NCBI RefSeq assembly: GCF_010233585.1 | Contig: NZ_CP045997.1 | Location: 372,001 to 436,000, forward strand | Origin: Spirosoma endbachense | Lineage (GTDB): Bacteria; Bacteroidota; Bacteroidia; Cytophagales; Spirosomataceae | DNA length: 64,000 nucleotides | Direction: 5' to 3' | In this document: positions 8,185 to 16,282 of the stretch, one piece after another | Layout of the letters: each line of letters begins with the position of its first letter | How positions within the stretch are numbered: position 1 is the stretch's first letter | Made by a program: the position numbers and the translations under genes | Notes under the pieces: model-generated | Database searches by the model: none | Seen by the model: the letters and a program-made list of their open reading frames with translations, nothing else | What the model was told of the DNA's origin: nothing

Positions 8185-8621
8185 GTAGTCGCCAACTACT
8201 CCAGAGGCTGGTTCAATCAACTTTATCCAGGTGAATGTCGACCTGTTGTTGGCTTTAGACCCATATAAGGTATATAGTCCTGTGCTCCGTGCTGTTAATG
8301 ACAAGTTTATAGGCTCAGCGTTTCTGGAAAAGGGGAGCTGTGAAGGAATGACGCTTACAGATTTACCTGCCACTACTAGATTCTAATCGATAAAATAGAT
8401 ATCCAGAGTTTATAATAAAAACGGCTATTCGAGCAATAGTTAGCCTGAGTCTGTCTTAATCAGCCGTACAATCTGTCTCATCAAATTGGCATATCTACAC
8501 CACAATTGATCGATAACAGGGAATGCTAGGACTACACAACGATTATCCTAACTATTGGACACGATTTGAAAAATATGCCCGTTAGTTTCTTTATGTATAA
8601 TTGACATAAAGAAGTGATTCC
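8185..8621. other. Intergenic region with possible minus-strand gene remnant
   Basis: On the minus strand a 65-codon frame (8176-8373) reads like the C-terminal end of a secreted protein domain (INLSLTARSTGLYTLYG), but it is closed upstream by stop codons and has only a GTG start. It may be a decayed fragment. I see nothing else. Confidence 0.3.
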
Positions 8622-8813
8622 ATGCCAGCACCCAGAAAATACCCAATTCGTATTGTCGTCGATGGTAAACCTGTTCAGGTAAAATCGATCGGCGGAAAAC
8701 TATTTTGTTCCAAAAAATTTGTTTACCAGGCCGAGTATGACGAGTCTGGACATTTGAACGGAGTGATCGTTCATGCACTAAACGAAAGCTGTTCTACCCC
8801 GCTAAAGGATTAA
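8622..8813 (+). CDS. Small hypothetical protein, 63 aa
   Basis: I do not recognise this 63-residue basic protein. It starts MPAPRKYPIRIVVDGKPV, has a beta-strand-like pattern and two Cys, and has no membrane segment. An A/G-rich stretch (AAAGAAG) lies about 9 bases before the ATG and could serve as a ribosome binding site. The composition looks like a small soluble protein. It stands alone between a hairpin-terminated region and the MerR gene. Function unknown. Confidence 0.5.
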   Translation: MPAPRKYPIRIVVDGKPVQVKSIGGKLFCSKKFVYQAEYDESGHLNGVIVHALNESCSTPLKD

Positions 8814-9095
8814 TTTAGAAGGTATGAGCTAGTAGAAGATAACCTCATTAATCGATTACAGGCAACCTTGGATTTGCAAAGCAGGCAGTTTTCTGTTGAG
8901 TGCTGAATGCTACATTCGTCGTATTGCCACAATGAATCAGGCCGTGTATAAGAGCTTTTGCCTGTAAGATCCTGTATACGGTGTTCTGTTTGCTATGAGT
9001 AGCCTGAATCTGATTACAATTGAAGCCTTCTTGCCGAAGTCTCAAATGAATAAGAGGCTATTTTGAAAATGTATAAAAAAAAGTTGAAATTTTAC

Positions 9096-9128
9096 TTGAC
9101 TCTCCCCTTACGTCATAGCCTAGTTTTG
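9096..9128 (+). promoter_or_regulatory. MerR-type promoter/operator before the TipAL-like gene
   Basis: TTGACT (9096-9101) and TAGTTTTG (9121-9128, matching TAnnTTTG) form a promoter. The spacing is 19 bases counted from TTGACT to the -7 box, longer than the usual 17 of classical promoters and typical of MerR-controlled ones. TGAC (9097-9100) and GTCA (9112-9115) form an interrupted dyad within the spacer. The MerR gene starts 26 bases downstream, so autoregulation is likely. Confidence 0.55.
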
Positions 9129-9154
9129 CTCCGTCAATACGAATCAATAGTAGC

Positions 9155-9931
9155 ATGAGCATTTATCCCGTTCACAAGCTGGCCAAACTGGCAGGTATCA
9201 GTGTGCGCACACTGCATCATTATGACCGATTGGGGCTATTGAAACCAGCAGTCCGTACTGAGGCCAGGTATAGACTGTATGGTGATCAGGAGTTGCTTCG
9301 ATTACAGCAAATTCTGTTTTATAAAGAACTGGATTTCTCGCTGGAGGAAATTCTACAGATGGTGAAAGACCCCAATTTCGACCAGCTACTGGCGCTGCAA
9401 AATCACCGGCACGCCCTTGAAACACGACGGAATCGGCTTACTATGCTATTGGAAACCATTGACAAAACCATGTCTAAACTAAAAGGAGAAAATGCGATGC
9501 TGACAGACGAGGAATTGTATGCGGGTTTCCCAAAAGATGAAGCGGAGGCCTATCGAAACGAGGCTGTTGAAAAATATGGATCACAGGTCGTTGAGGAAAG
9601 TGAAGTGACGTTACGGCACCTGGGCAAGACCGATTTTGACCAGTTAAAAGCAGAACAGGAAGAAATCGCACAATCGTTAGCCGCGATGGTCAATCTGGAC
9701 CCGGCGTCAGTTAACGTGCAGGAGCAGGTTGCCCGGCATTATGCAAACATTCTGGCTTTCTGGGGAAAGTCGGTAGGAGGGGGCAATCCACTTGAAGCCT
9801 ATAAAGGTCTTGCTCAGTTGTATGTTGACGACCCACGTTTTACGAGCCGGAATGGCCAGGAAAATCCTGAATTTGCCTCGTTCCTCAGTAAAGCGATGAC
9901 TTATTTTGTCAATACAAGGTTAAATGGATAA
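9155..9931 (+). CDS. MerR-family regulator with TipAS effector domain
   Basis: The 258-residue protein resembles TipAL of Streptomyces. Residues 1-70 are a MerR winged helix-turn-helix (VHKLAKLAGISVRTLHHYDRLGLLKP, then YRLYGDQELLRLQQI). Residues 75-115 form the dimerising coiled coil. Residues about 130-258 are a TipAS-type helical domain (EAEAYRNEAVEKYG, YAGFPKDE), which in characterised members traps antibiotics or other drugs and switches on transcription. It should repress, then activate, its own promoter by untwisting the long spacer at 9096-9128. No resistance or efflux gene is adjacent; a hairpin and a repeat element separate it from the next gene. Confidence 0.92.
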   Translation: MSIYPVHKLAKLAGISVRTLHHYDRLGLLKPAVRTEARYRLYGDQELLRLQQILFYKELDFSLEEILQMVKDPNFDQLLALQNHRHALETRRNRLTMLLETIDKTMSKLKGENAMLTDEELYAGFPKDEAEAYRNEAVEKYGSQVVEESEVTLRHLGKTDFDQLKAEQEEIAQSLAAMVNLDPASVNVQEQVARHYANILAFWGKSVGGGNPLEAYKGLAQLYVDDPRFTSRNGQENPEFASFLSKAMTYFVNTRLNG

Positions 9932-9971
9932 TAGTCCCGAAATCGGGATATAAAGTAAATTGTTTGTTTGT

Positions 9972-10016
9972 CTGGACAGGTTTTCACGCGCAGGGTGTGC
10001 TAATCTGTCCAGTTTT
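9972..10016 (+). terminator. Candidate terminator after the MerR gene
   Basis: An 8-bp inverted repeat (9972-9979 and 10005-10012) with a long loop is followed by TTTT. A short 6-bp hairpin with a 2-nt loop lies just before it (9935-9948). Either could end the MerR transcript; both are modest. Confidence 0.4.
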
Positions 10017-10040
10017 CGGTAATAATCTTCTTGTCTATTG

Positions 10041-10106
10041 CTCGGCCAATTTAAACCTATACGGTTTTTGAAACCGCACTGGCGGCCCGGCTTATAAGTT
10101 TGTAAT
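10041..10106. repeat. Short interspersed palindromic repeat, copy A
   Basis: The core, with ends AAACCTATA and TATAAGTTT, a CGGTTT...AAACCG hairpin and GGCGGCCCGG, recurs in the same orientation at 51301-51382. The 12-base left flank (10041-10052) and the 5-base right flank (10102-10106) recur there too, but swapped and reverse-complemented. This indicates a dispersed repeat with inverted ends whose core has flipped relative to its flanks in one of the copies. Confidence 0.7.
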
Positions 10107-10136
10107 CACGTATAAAATATAAATTGGAAGAGTACT

Positions 10137-11006
10137 ATGGCAAAATCAGTACCTGTATACAAACTGGCGTCCTTTCCCCGTCATGAACCCAATGCGCTAT
10201 TTTATATCACCCGACTGGAAAGGCTTGTTGGCGAGTTTACAGGTATCGGCGACTCCCATTCTCACACGTTTTACCTGTTGATGTGGATCACTCAGGGAAG
10301 TGGCACGCATACAATTGATTTTAAAACCTATGATGTAGCTGCTAACCAGTTGTATTTTCTTACGCCAGGTCAGGTTCATAACTGGGAGCTATCGGCCGAC
10401 ATTCGAGGCTATAATTTATTTTTTGAAGCTAATTTTATGCGTAGCCGCTTCGGGAATCGGTTGCACCAGTATCCGTTTTATCACTCCCATCAGCACCAGC
10501 CTCTGCTGAATGCAAACGATCGAAAAAAACTTATTGGTGATTTATTTACGTTCGCCTATGAGGAATATGAGCAGCAACAGGCAAACCGTTCAGACGTGTT
10601 CCTGTCTTACCTGCATCTCCTGCTGGAAACCGCAAATCGATTATACAGTCAGCAGTGGCCTGGAGCCGACACCCAATTATATGATCACATCCGGCAATAC
10701 GAAGAATTACTTGAGCATCAGTTTATTACTGTTCGTGAAGTTAGCGCCTATGCCAGCCAGATGAACATAACGCCTAATTACCTGAATCACATCTGTAAGA
10801 AAATATTGGGTAAAACGGCCAGCCAGCTGGTACACGAACGGCTAATTGTTGAAGCGCAGCGCTTGTTAACACATACAACTCAATCGGTTAAGGAAATTGC
10901 CTTCAGGTTAGGCTTCGATGACCCGTCATACTTCGTCCGTTTCTTTAAAAAACAGACAAAGCAAACACCGGCCGAATTTCGGTTGTTCCTGACCGATCAT
11001 CGTTGA
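10137..11006 (+). CDS. AraC-family transcriptional regulator
   Basis: The 289-residue protein has an N-terminal cupin-like sensing domain (about 20-165; SHSHTFYLLMWITQGSGTH and NQLYFLTPGQVHNW are typical) and a C-terminal AraC/XylS double helix-turn-helix (about 190-285). The second HTH carries the signature VKEIAFRLGFDDPSYFVRFFKKQTKQTPAEFR. Such proteins normally sense small molecules and activate nearby genes. The adjacent genes give no clear target: a DUF983 protein follows 130 bases later with its own promoter-like element. The ATG lies soon after the repeat element, so the promoter is probably inside or beside the repeat. Confidence 0.93.
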   Translation: MAKSVPVYKLASFPRHEPNALFYITRLERLVGEFTGIGDSHSHTFYLLMWITQGSGTHTIDFKTYDVAANQLYFLTPGQVHNWELSADIRGYNLFFEANFMRSRFGNRLHQYPFYHSHQHQPLLNANDRKKLIGDLFTFAYEEYEQQQANRSDVFLSYLHLLLETANRLYSQQWPGADTQLYDHIRQYEELLEHQFITVREVSAYASQMNITPNYLNHICKKILGKTASQLVHERLIVEAQRLLTHTTQSVKEIAFRLGFDDPSYFVRFFKKQTKQTPAEFRLFLTDHR

Positions 11007-11057
11007 TTTGTACCATACTTGGCTTGGTTTATCGTTCTGTTCCGATTGGGCTTCGTG

Positions 11058-11065
11058 TACCTTTG
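11058..11065 (+). promoter_or_regulatory. Putative -7 promoter element (TACCTTTG)
   Basis: This octamer is a perfect TAnnTTTG match, placed 70 bases before the DUF983 gene in the gap after the AraC gene. No clear -33 element is seen at ideal spacing. Confidence 0.4.
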
Positions 11066-11135
11066 TGACGTAATAAGTGCGCTACGGATGCCTGCCGGGT
11101 GAGCTGGCCTGACGCACAGAAACTGTTCCATCGCC

Positions 11136-11540
11136 ATGTTAGCCAATAGCCGCATATATAGTGTCCTGTTCAATAAATGCCCTCGTTGTCATCAGGGAGA
11201 TTTCTTTGTTACAAAAAGTGCATTTAGCCGACATTTTGACCAAATGCACGATCATTGCCCCAATTGTGGAGAAAATTTTAACCCCGAACCTGGCTTTTAC
11301 TGGGCATCCATGTTCGTAAGCTATGCGCTGTTTACGATCTGGACGCTGCTTACATTTTTTATCGTAGTGCAATGGCTGGATGTTGATCTTGATTATTATT
11401 TGATGGGGCTAATCCCATCCCTGATCCTGTTAACGCCTTACTTCTTTCGGATGGCCCGCCGAACCTGGCTCACCTTATTTGTTGCGCCGAAACCAGTTCA
11501 CAAACATGGGCCAGCAGAGCAGGCAATCGCCAGACAGTAG
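11136..11540 (+). CDS. DUF983 zinc-ribbon membrane protein
   Basis: The 134-residue protein begins with a zinc-ribbon-like region (CPRCHQGDFF near residue 14 and CPNCGENF near residue 41), then GFYWASMF, then two hydrophobic membrane segments (about 58-80 and 88-107). This layout is characteristic of DUF983 proteins, whose biochemical role is not established. The ATG is preceded by a promoter-like TACCTTTG 70 bases upstream, and the gene ends before a very strong hairpin, so it is probably transcribed alone. Confidence 0.88.
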   Translation: MLANSRIYSVLFNKCPRCHQGDFFVTKSAFSRHFDQMHDHCPNCGENFNPEPGFYWASMFVSYALFTIWTLLTFFIVVQWLDVDLDYYLMGLIPSLILLTPYFFRMARRTWLTLFVAPKPVHKHGPAEQAIARQ

Positions 11541-11615
11541 CCGAATAAAACGAACTCGTTGGCCGGGTAGCCAACAACGGCCTTGCCATTCATAAAGCCG
11601 AATATTCCTTTTAAG

Positions 11616-11683
11616 TAAAAACAAGTGAGATTCTCTATAGAAGCATCGTAATTTGCTTCCGTAGAGAATCTCACTTGTTTTTA
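11616..11683. terminator. Very long bidirectional hairpin terminator
   Basis: Two 30-nt arms (11616-11645 and 11654-11683) pair with a perfect outer 22-bp stem and only two imperfect positions further in, around an 8-nt loop. Poly-A on the left arm and poly-T on the right make it able to terminate both the DUF983 gene (plus) and the convergent small gene ending at 11689 (minus). Confidence 0.85.
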
Positions 11684-11688
11684 GGGGA

Positions 11689-11955
11689 TTAATTCAATTC
11701 ACCATGCAGAAACTCAATAAGTTGTATGGTTGAATGAGTACGTACACTACTTGGTTGCCCTTTTTCATCATACTCTATTTTCGCAAAGAATTCATTAAAA
11801 TGGTATAATTCCCATAACCGAGTTTCATGTTGGTAAGAAGTGAGTTTTAGTCCCCAGAGCAATAGTGCACCTAATTGAATGGCGAAAGGAAGCTGATCAT
11901 ACTTATTCTGATCAATAAATAGAGCTTCATCAGGTCGTGTACTGTTGGCTTGCAT
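11689..11955 (-). CDS. Hypothetical protein, 88 aa
   Basis: I do not recognise this 88-residue soluble protein. It has an amphipathic middle (YDQLPFAIQLGALLLWGLKL) and a strand-helix C-terminus ending IQLIEFLHGELN; FAKIEYDEKGQP resembles a beta hairpin. It starts with ATG and ends five bases before a strong convergent terminator, which supports a genuine transcript. An AT-rich divergent region separates it from the small membrane-protein gene on the other strand. Confidence 0.6.
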   Translation of the reverse strand: MQANSTRPDEALFIDQNKYDQLPFAIQLGALLLWGLKLTSYQHETRLWELYHFNEFFAKIEYDEKGQPSSVRTHSTIQLIEFLHGELN

Positions 11956-12086
11956 GAAGCTAAGACGTAAAAATCAAAAAAGGTTTCGCATTCGAACTTG
12001 AATTTTACTATCTATTTATTATATTGATTTTATTGTAAATTAAAAGTTTACAAAACAAAAAATATATTTATTTGTAGTGACTTAAC

Positions 12087-12284
12087 ATGACAAATTATCT
12101 AATTGGTATTGGTGTGCTGTTTGAATTGCTCATGGTTGCTAATTATATACATCATGCTATTCAGGCAAAATCAAATACGCGTGACCGAATCCAATATATA
12201 CTGATTGCACTTTTTTATGGCTTACTAGGATCAATGCTTCTGATCGGTTTTATAAAATTCAACCTCTTACACGATAAAAAGTAA
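12087..12284 (+). CDS. Small membrane protein, 65 aa
   Basis: This 65-residue protein has two predicted membrane helices (about residues 4-24 and 38-58) joined by a polar loop, QAKSNTRDRIQ, and ends in basic residues. The ATG lies downstream of an AT-rich stretch. No family is recognised. The alternation of hydrophobic segments and charged loops supports a real gene. Function unknown. Confidence 0.6.
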   Translation: MTNYLIGIGVLFELLMVANYIHHAIQAKSNTRDRIQYILIALFYGLLGSMLLIGFIKFNLLHDKK

Positions 12285-12419
12285 GTTTATTATTGATACG
12301 GATTAATACATACAATTAATTATTGATCTGTAAATTCGTTCGTAAAGTAGTCAATGGGTGTAGCTGCATCGGTTTATAAAAACCATCTCGGTGAGGAATT
12401 CTTTTTCGTAGAAAGAAAG

Positions 12420-12450
12420 TTGACAGAAATAGTAGTCTTCCGTACCTTTG
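12420..12450 (+). promoter_or_regulatory. Bacteroidota-type promoter with long leader
   Basis: TTG (12420-12422) and TACCTTTG (12443-12450, a perfect TAnnTTTG) are separated by 20 bases, matching the -33/-7 layout of Bacteroidota promoters. The next start codon is 236 bases away, so a transcript from here would carry a leader of well over 200 nt before the zinc-ribbon gene. Confidence 0.5.
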
Positions 12451-12631
12451 TAGAGGTTGAACCAAAAAACGAAAATTATCAGTAGACTATTCTATACGAT
12501 TGTTTTAATAGATTATCAGTAAGTTTTGCTTGAGTTATCTCCTTTTTTATCCAGTTACGCTGCCTTATACAATATCTGCGTGATTTGTATTTTTCCTATT
12601 TGTTAAACGTACCACCTCCTTCACCTTTCAA

Positions 12632-12657
12632 GAATGGGCTTTTGTTTTAGCCTATTC
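12632..12657 (+). promoter_or_regulatory. Leader hairpin before the zinc-ribbon gene
   Basis: A 9-bp stem (12632-12640 and 12649-12657, one G-T wobble) with a U-rich 8-nt loop lies 28 bases before the start codon. It has no T-run after it, so it is more likely an RNA control element or processing site than a terminator. Confidence 0.3.
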
Positions 12658-12685
12658 ATAGAAGACTAAGTAATGATGCTAAGTC

Positions 12686-12949
12686 ATGAACGACTATGAA
12701 TTGAACGGTACGATTTGTCCGGTATGTGGGCATGAAGAGACTCGGTGGCGACATTGTTCAAACTTCTGTACGGATGGCTATATCGAGGATTTCGATTATT
12801 CGGTTACCCTATTTCGAAGAGTTAGCTTAGTGTCTTGCCCGGAATGCAGGGGGACCAGTATCGAAGTCTGGTGCTCATCTTGTAGAGCCAATATATCAGG
12901 GATACAAGTTTCGGAAGATTCCTGGTGTTATGAAACAGAAACAGCCTGA
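12686..12949 (+). CDS. Small Cys-rich zinc-ribbon-like protein, 87 aa
   Basis: The 87-residue protein has nine Cys, most of them in pairs: CPVC (about residues 11-14), CSNFC (28-32), CPEC (51-54) and CSSC (63-66), with a further WC near the C-terminus. This fits two zinc-binding knuckles. No known family is recognised and no other domain is present. A promoter with a long leader lies upstream, and the stop codon is embedded in a strong palindrome, so the gene is probably a single-gene transcript. It could bind nucleic acid or another protein; that is speculation. Confidence 0.65.
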   Translation: MNDYELNGTICPVCGHEETRWRHCSNFCTDGYIEDFDYSVTLFRRVSLVSCPECRGTSIEVWCSSCRANISGIQVSEDSWCYETETA

Positions 12950-12970
12950 TTGACTCAATCAGGCTGTTTC
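12938..12970. terminator. Palindromic terminator overlapping a stop codon
   Basis: A perfect 16-bp inverted repeat (12938-12953 and 12955-12970) with a single central base overlaps the last codons and stop of the zinc-ribbon gene. It lies 30 bases from the convergent peptidase stop and could serve both genes. Confidence 0.7.
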
Positions 12971-12999
12971 ATGTTAAAAACTAAATCAGATCGCTGCGA

Positions 13000-15819
13000 T
13001 CATTGGGCAACCGAATTCGTATAAAGCTGATTGAACAGCAATTTGAAGGTGCCTTGAGCCTGAGCCCGGAATGTGATTTCGGGTCCAAATGCAAAGAGCT
13101 TGCCTGAGCCAACCGGTGCCATAAACGCGGCAACACCATCCTGTAAATAGGTCTGGCCCCATGCCCAGCCACTACGTAATGGCTTGTTGGTCGAGAACCA
13201 GGCCAGTGGTTTTACAGTGCCTTTGGCAATGGCATCGGGAGCTAGTTTGAATACAGGACTCGCGTCGAAGTAAACATCCGTCTGAGTAGGCATACCCCAG
13301 GTCGCCTGTTGGGTTGAATCAAGCGTTACCCGTAAAATACTCCCTGGAATATAATATTTCTCAGCTGGCAGTGGTCGCTCCTGACCGCTGTTTGTCATCT
13401 CGATTAATGCATTTTTGACAGGAAGTCCCAGATGATAGGCAAGGTTTGTGCTGCTGCCGATCGTTACGACATTACCACCTGCTTCCAGGAATTTCTTCAG
13501 CTGAGGAATTGACTTATCAGCAGTAATTTTGCCGAGCCACGGACGATATTCGGCAGGCAGCTCTTCTGCTTTGGGCTCCCTTCCCTGGAATCCTTCGCCT
13601 TCGCCACGACTACCAACACCCGCATTACCAAGACCGGGAATGGCACGCGTAACAAACACAATTACGTCGTACTTTTTCCGGAGATCGCCCGCGTCGATGT
13701 CCTGCGCATAAATAAGACTTATGGGGAAATGATATTGTTCCATCACCCATCGAACCCAACCCGAAGGCATCGAACCGCCGTAGGTATCCCATAAAGCGAT
13801 GCGCATCGGCGACACTTTAACCAGGGCACCAGCCGGACGCTTGGCTATGCTGATCACGTCAAGTCCGAGGTCTTTCGACGATTTTTCCAGGGCCGTTTTA
13901 GCTTTGGCCGATGATGGAATAAAGAAAGATCCTGACTCTACATTTGCTTTACCGGTAACGCCCGAAGGCAGACGGTAAACCTCTACGCCCGATTTTAGCA
14001 GGTCATTGACCGCAATGAACGCATTATTCGCCCGTGCATTCAGGACATAGCCAGCTCCCGACGCAGGGTCCAGATGACCCGTTGGGGACTGGAGTTCACC
14101 GTAGGGCAGTTTCTTGAACGGACCATCGAAAGCGTCGAGAATACGATCAAACTGAACGTTCATCTGGTAGGCCAGTGTCCAGCCAGCTGCATCGTAAGGA
14201 CGGATCGGTGGACCCCCCGGATACGGAAAATCGTTCGGGTGATCCTGTGGCTCAAACATGTCGATCACGTGTGGGCGGAAAGCCTGATCGGTTTTAACAA
14301 CATACGAACCAGCCGGATATTTTTTGCCTGCAACGGTGAATTCAGCCGTTGCCTGCTGAATCTGGATGCCTGTCTTGATCAGTGCGTTGACAAACTTAAC
14401 GGCTGTTGCCATATCGGTCTGGCTAGCCGGGATAATGAAACCACGGGGATCGCGCAACTGAGGATCTTTCAGGACCGCATCGAAATATTTAACCGGAATA
14501 CCACCACCTCGTGGGTTTCCACTGGCCGATTCGGAGGCTGCGGCACCTGTGCGCCCAGCCGAATCAGGTTTCGCTTTTCTCAGATCAGCCTGATAGGCTT
14601 GCGTAATGGCCTCTGCACGTTTGGGTGAAAGTGTCCAGTAATCGCTGGTACCACGGTCAATCGAGTTTTTGCCCATCTTGTAGATGTTATACAGAAGCTC
14701 ATCGCGGTGCCTTGCTGCATAATCGAGCGTAGCGTAGTTGAGTGAAAGCGAATAGTCAATCGATTGCTTGAAGTGCCACTTCTGCGGAGTTACCGGGAAG
14801 GGTGTGTTTCCATTCGGAATCAGACGCTGTGGAACAAGGGGAACCGTTTCGGGTGTCGGGTTACCAATAATCTCGGTTAGCAAGCCGATCATATTATGGA
14901 AGTGAGTGGTGGTGCGCAATCCGCCATTATACCAGGTCGAGAAAACGGACCCCCCTAAACGCGTAAAGCCAGGCTTGTTCTCAGCATTGAGTCGGTTGAT
15001 CATCGCAGCTCCCAACGCGTCGATACCCGTAATCATCAGCGGGTCGAACACATAGTTGAACGGATCGCGGTAAGGTGGGCCTGCCAGTACAGAACCAGCC
15101 GGGCCACGCTGGTGGTGATTGTACATGATCTGCGGAATCCACTCAACAAACAATTGACGGCCGATATTCTGCGATTCTTTCATGTTCATGATAAAAAAAT
15201 CGCGGTTGTTATCGTGGCCAACGTATTTCTGATACAACCGGGGTAAATTTTCCAATGACCGTTTTTCCGGCTTGGGTTCACGCATATACCAGTTACTGAC
15301 AATTTCCTGCCCATCCGGATTGGCGTGGGTCATCAGAATAACGACATTGTCCAGAATACGGAGCGTTTCGGGATCTTTGCGACTCACTAACTGCCAGGCC
15401 GTTTCGATGAGTTGATGCGTACCAACCGTTTCGGTAGCATGAAGGCCCCCATCGATCCAGACGATCGCTTTGCCTTCCATGGACATAGCCCTGGCCTGCT
15501 CTTCAGTAAGTCCTTCGGCTCGGGCCAGTTTCTGAGAAATTTCCTTATAACGGTCGAGTTTTTTAATGTTTTCCGGTGAGGAAACGATCAGCATGAATTG
15601 GTGACGGCCTTCTTCCGTCAATCCAATGTCGACCATTTTGGTGCGATCAGAGGTAGCCAGTTTTTTAAAATAGGCTTCAGTTTGCGTGTACGTAGCAAGT
15701 TGGTAATCGTCGCCGATATTAAAACCAAAATGCTCTTTGGGTGATGGAAGTGTCTGTGACCATCCGCTGGTTTGAACCATCAGCAGGAAAATGGCCGCTA
15801 ATCGGAAAACTTTGAACAT
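13000..15819 (-). CDS. Secreted M14 family zinc carboxypeptidase-like protein
   Basis: The protein (939 residues from the chosen ATG) has a signal peptide (MFKVFRLAAIFLLMVQTSGWSQ) and an M14 peptidase domain in roughly residues 30-380. The zinc motif HxxE is HATE (127-130), THANPDGQE lies near 165, RDFF near 206 and NHH near 234-236, and TEIIGNP holds a candidate catalytic Glu. The long C-terminal half (about 440-930) resembles the additional regions of large Bacteroidota M14 proteins. It would trim peptides in the periplasm or outside the cell. The frame is open to an ATG 30 bases further upstream, but the internal ATG places the signal peptide at the N-terminus. It is transcribed alone, divergent from the TldD/E cluster. 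Confidence 0.88.
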   Translation of the reverse strand: MFKVFRLAAIFLLMVQTSGWSQTLPSPKEHFGFNIGDDYQLATYTQTEAYFKKLATSDRTKMVDIGLTEEGRHQFMLIVSSPENIKKLDRYKEISQKLARAEGLTEEQARAMSMEGKAIVWIDGGLHATETVGTHQLIETAWQLVSRKDPETLRILDNVVILMTHANPDGQEIVSNWYMREPKPEKRSLENLPRLYQKYVGHDNNRDFFIMNMKESQNIGRQLFVEWIPQIMYNHHQRGPAGSVLAGPPYRDPFNYVFDPLMITGIDALGAAMINRLNAENKPGFTRLGGSVFSTWYNGGLRTTTHFHNMIGLLTEIIGNPTPETVPLVPQRLIPNGNTPFPVTPQKWHFKQSIDYSLSLNYATLDYAARHRDELLYNIYKMGKNSIDRGTSDYWTLSPKRAEAITQAYQADLRKAKPDSAGRTGAAASESASGNPRGGGIPVKYFDAVLKDPQLRDPRGFIIPASQTDMATAVKFVNALIKTGIQIQQATAEFTVAGKKYPAGSYVVKTDQAFRPHVIDMFEPQDHPNDFPYPGGPPIRPYDAAGWTLAYQMNVQFDRILDAFDGPFKKLPYGELQSPTGHLDPASGAGYVLNARANNAFIAVNDLLKSGVEVYRLPSGVTGKANVESGSFFIPSSAKAKTALEKSSKDLGLDVISIAKRPAGALVKVSPMRIALWDTYGGSMPSGWVRWVMEQYHFPISLIYAQDIDAGDLRKKYDVIVFVTRAIPGLGNAGVGSRGEGEGFQGREPKAEELPAEYRPWLGKITADKSIPQLKKFLEAGGNVVTIGSSTNLAYHLGLPVKNALIEMTNSGQERPLPAEKYYIPGSILRVTLDSTQQATWGMPTQTDVYFDASPVFKLAPDAIAKGTVKPLAWFSTNKPLRSGWAWGQTYLQDGVAAFMAPVGSGKLFAFGPEITFRAQAQGTFKLLFNQLYTNSVAQ

Positions 15820-16282
15820 GATAAATTGAGTTAGTTTAGGGTAATGCATAAAAAGAGGTTGCCGATGTTTGGTCAGAATAGATACCGCCCTAATATTCTG
15901 CGGAACGTTACCGCATTACGTCGTATATATTCTCCTGAAAATCCAAAAATCAGTAGTTTGTGCAAAATCCCTCATAAACTTAAAGAAGAAAGTGGCATAA
16001 ATTTCATCGGGAATGGGATAAGATACAGAAAAAAAATAGGTGCTCAGAATGCGCGTATGTATTGCTTTTTTCAAAAGAATATAAATGGTCGCTGGATATA
16101 GCAAGTTTCTGGTATAAAGTGTACTAGTGCCAATGAAAATTTGGTAATTCTCTCACCGTTCATCATAAAAGTTTGGTCGCTCATTGTTCGGATGGCCATT
16201 TTTGGCCATATTCGCGCTTCTCAAAACCAATAAGTTTAACCTACTAAGGCTTATTAACTAAGTAAAATACTTAATTCATCAC
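15820..16282. other. Divergent intergenic region, peptidase / TldD cluster
   Basis: This region must hold promoters for the minus-strand M14 gene and the plus-strand TldD/E cluster. A 7-bp palindrome with a TTTT loop (ATGGCCA...TGGCCAT, 16192-16209) lies 74 bases before the first tldD-like gene and could be a regulator site. Short frames on both strands look non-coding. Confidence 0.45.

Noticed and set aside
8176..8373. Minus-strand 65-codon frame resembling the end of a secreted domain
   Set aside because: It is closed by stop codons upstream and has only a GTG start; at most it is a gene fragment, so it is noted as intergenic and not called as a gene.
14074..14628. Plus-strand 184-codon frame inside the M14 peptidase gene
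   Set aside because: It is antisense to a clear M14 protein and its translation has no domain features.
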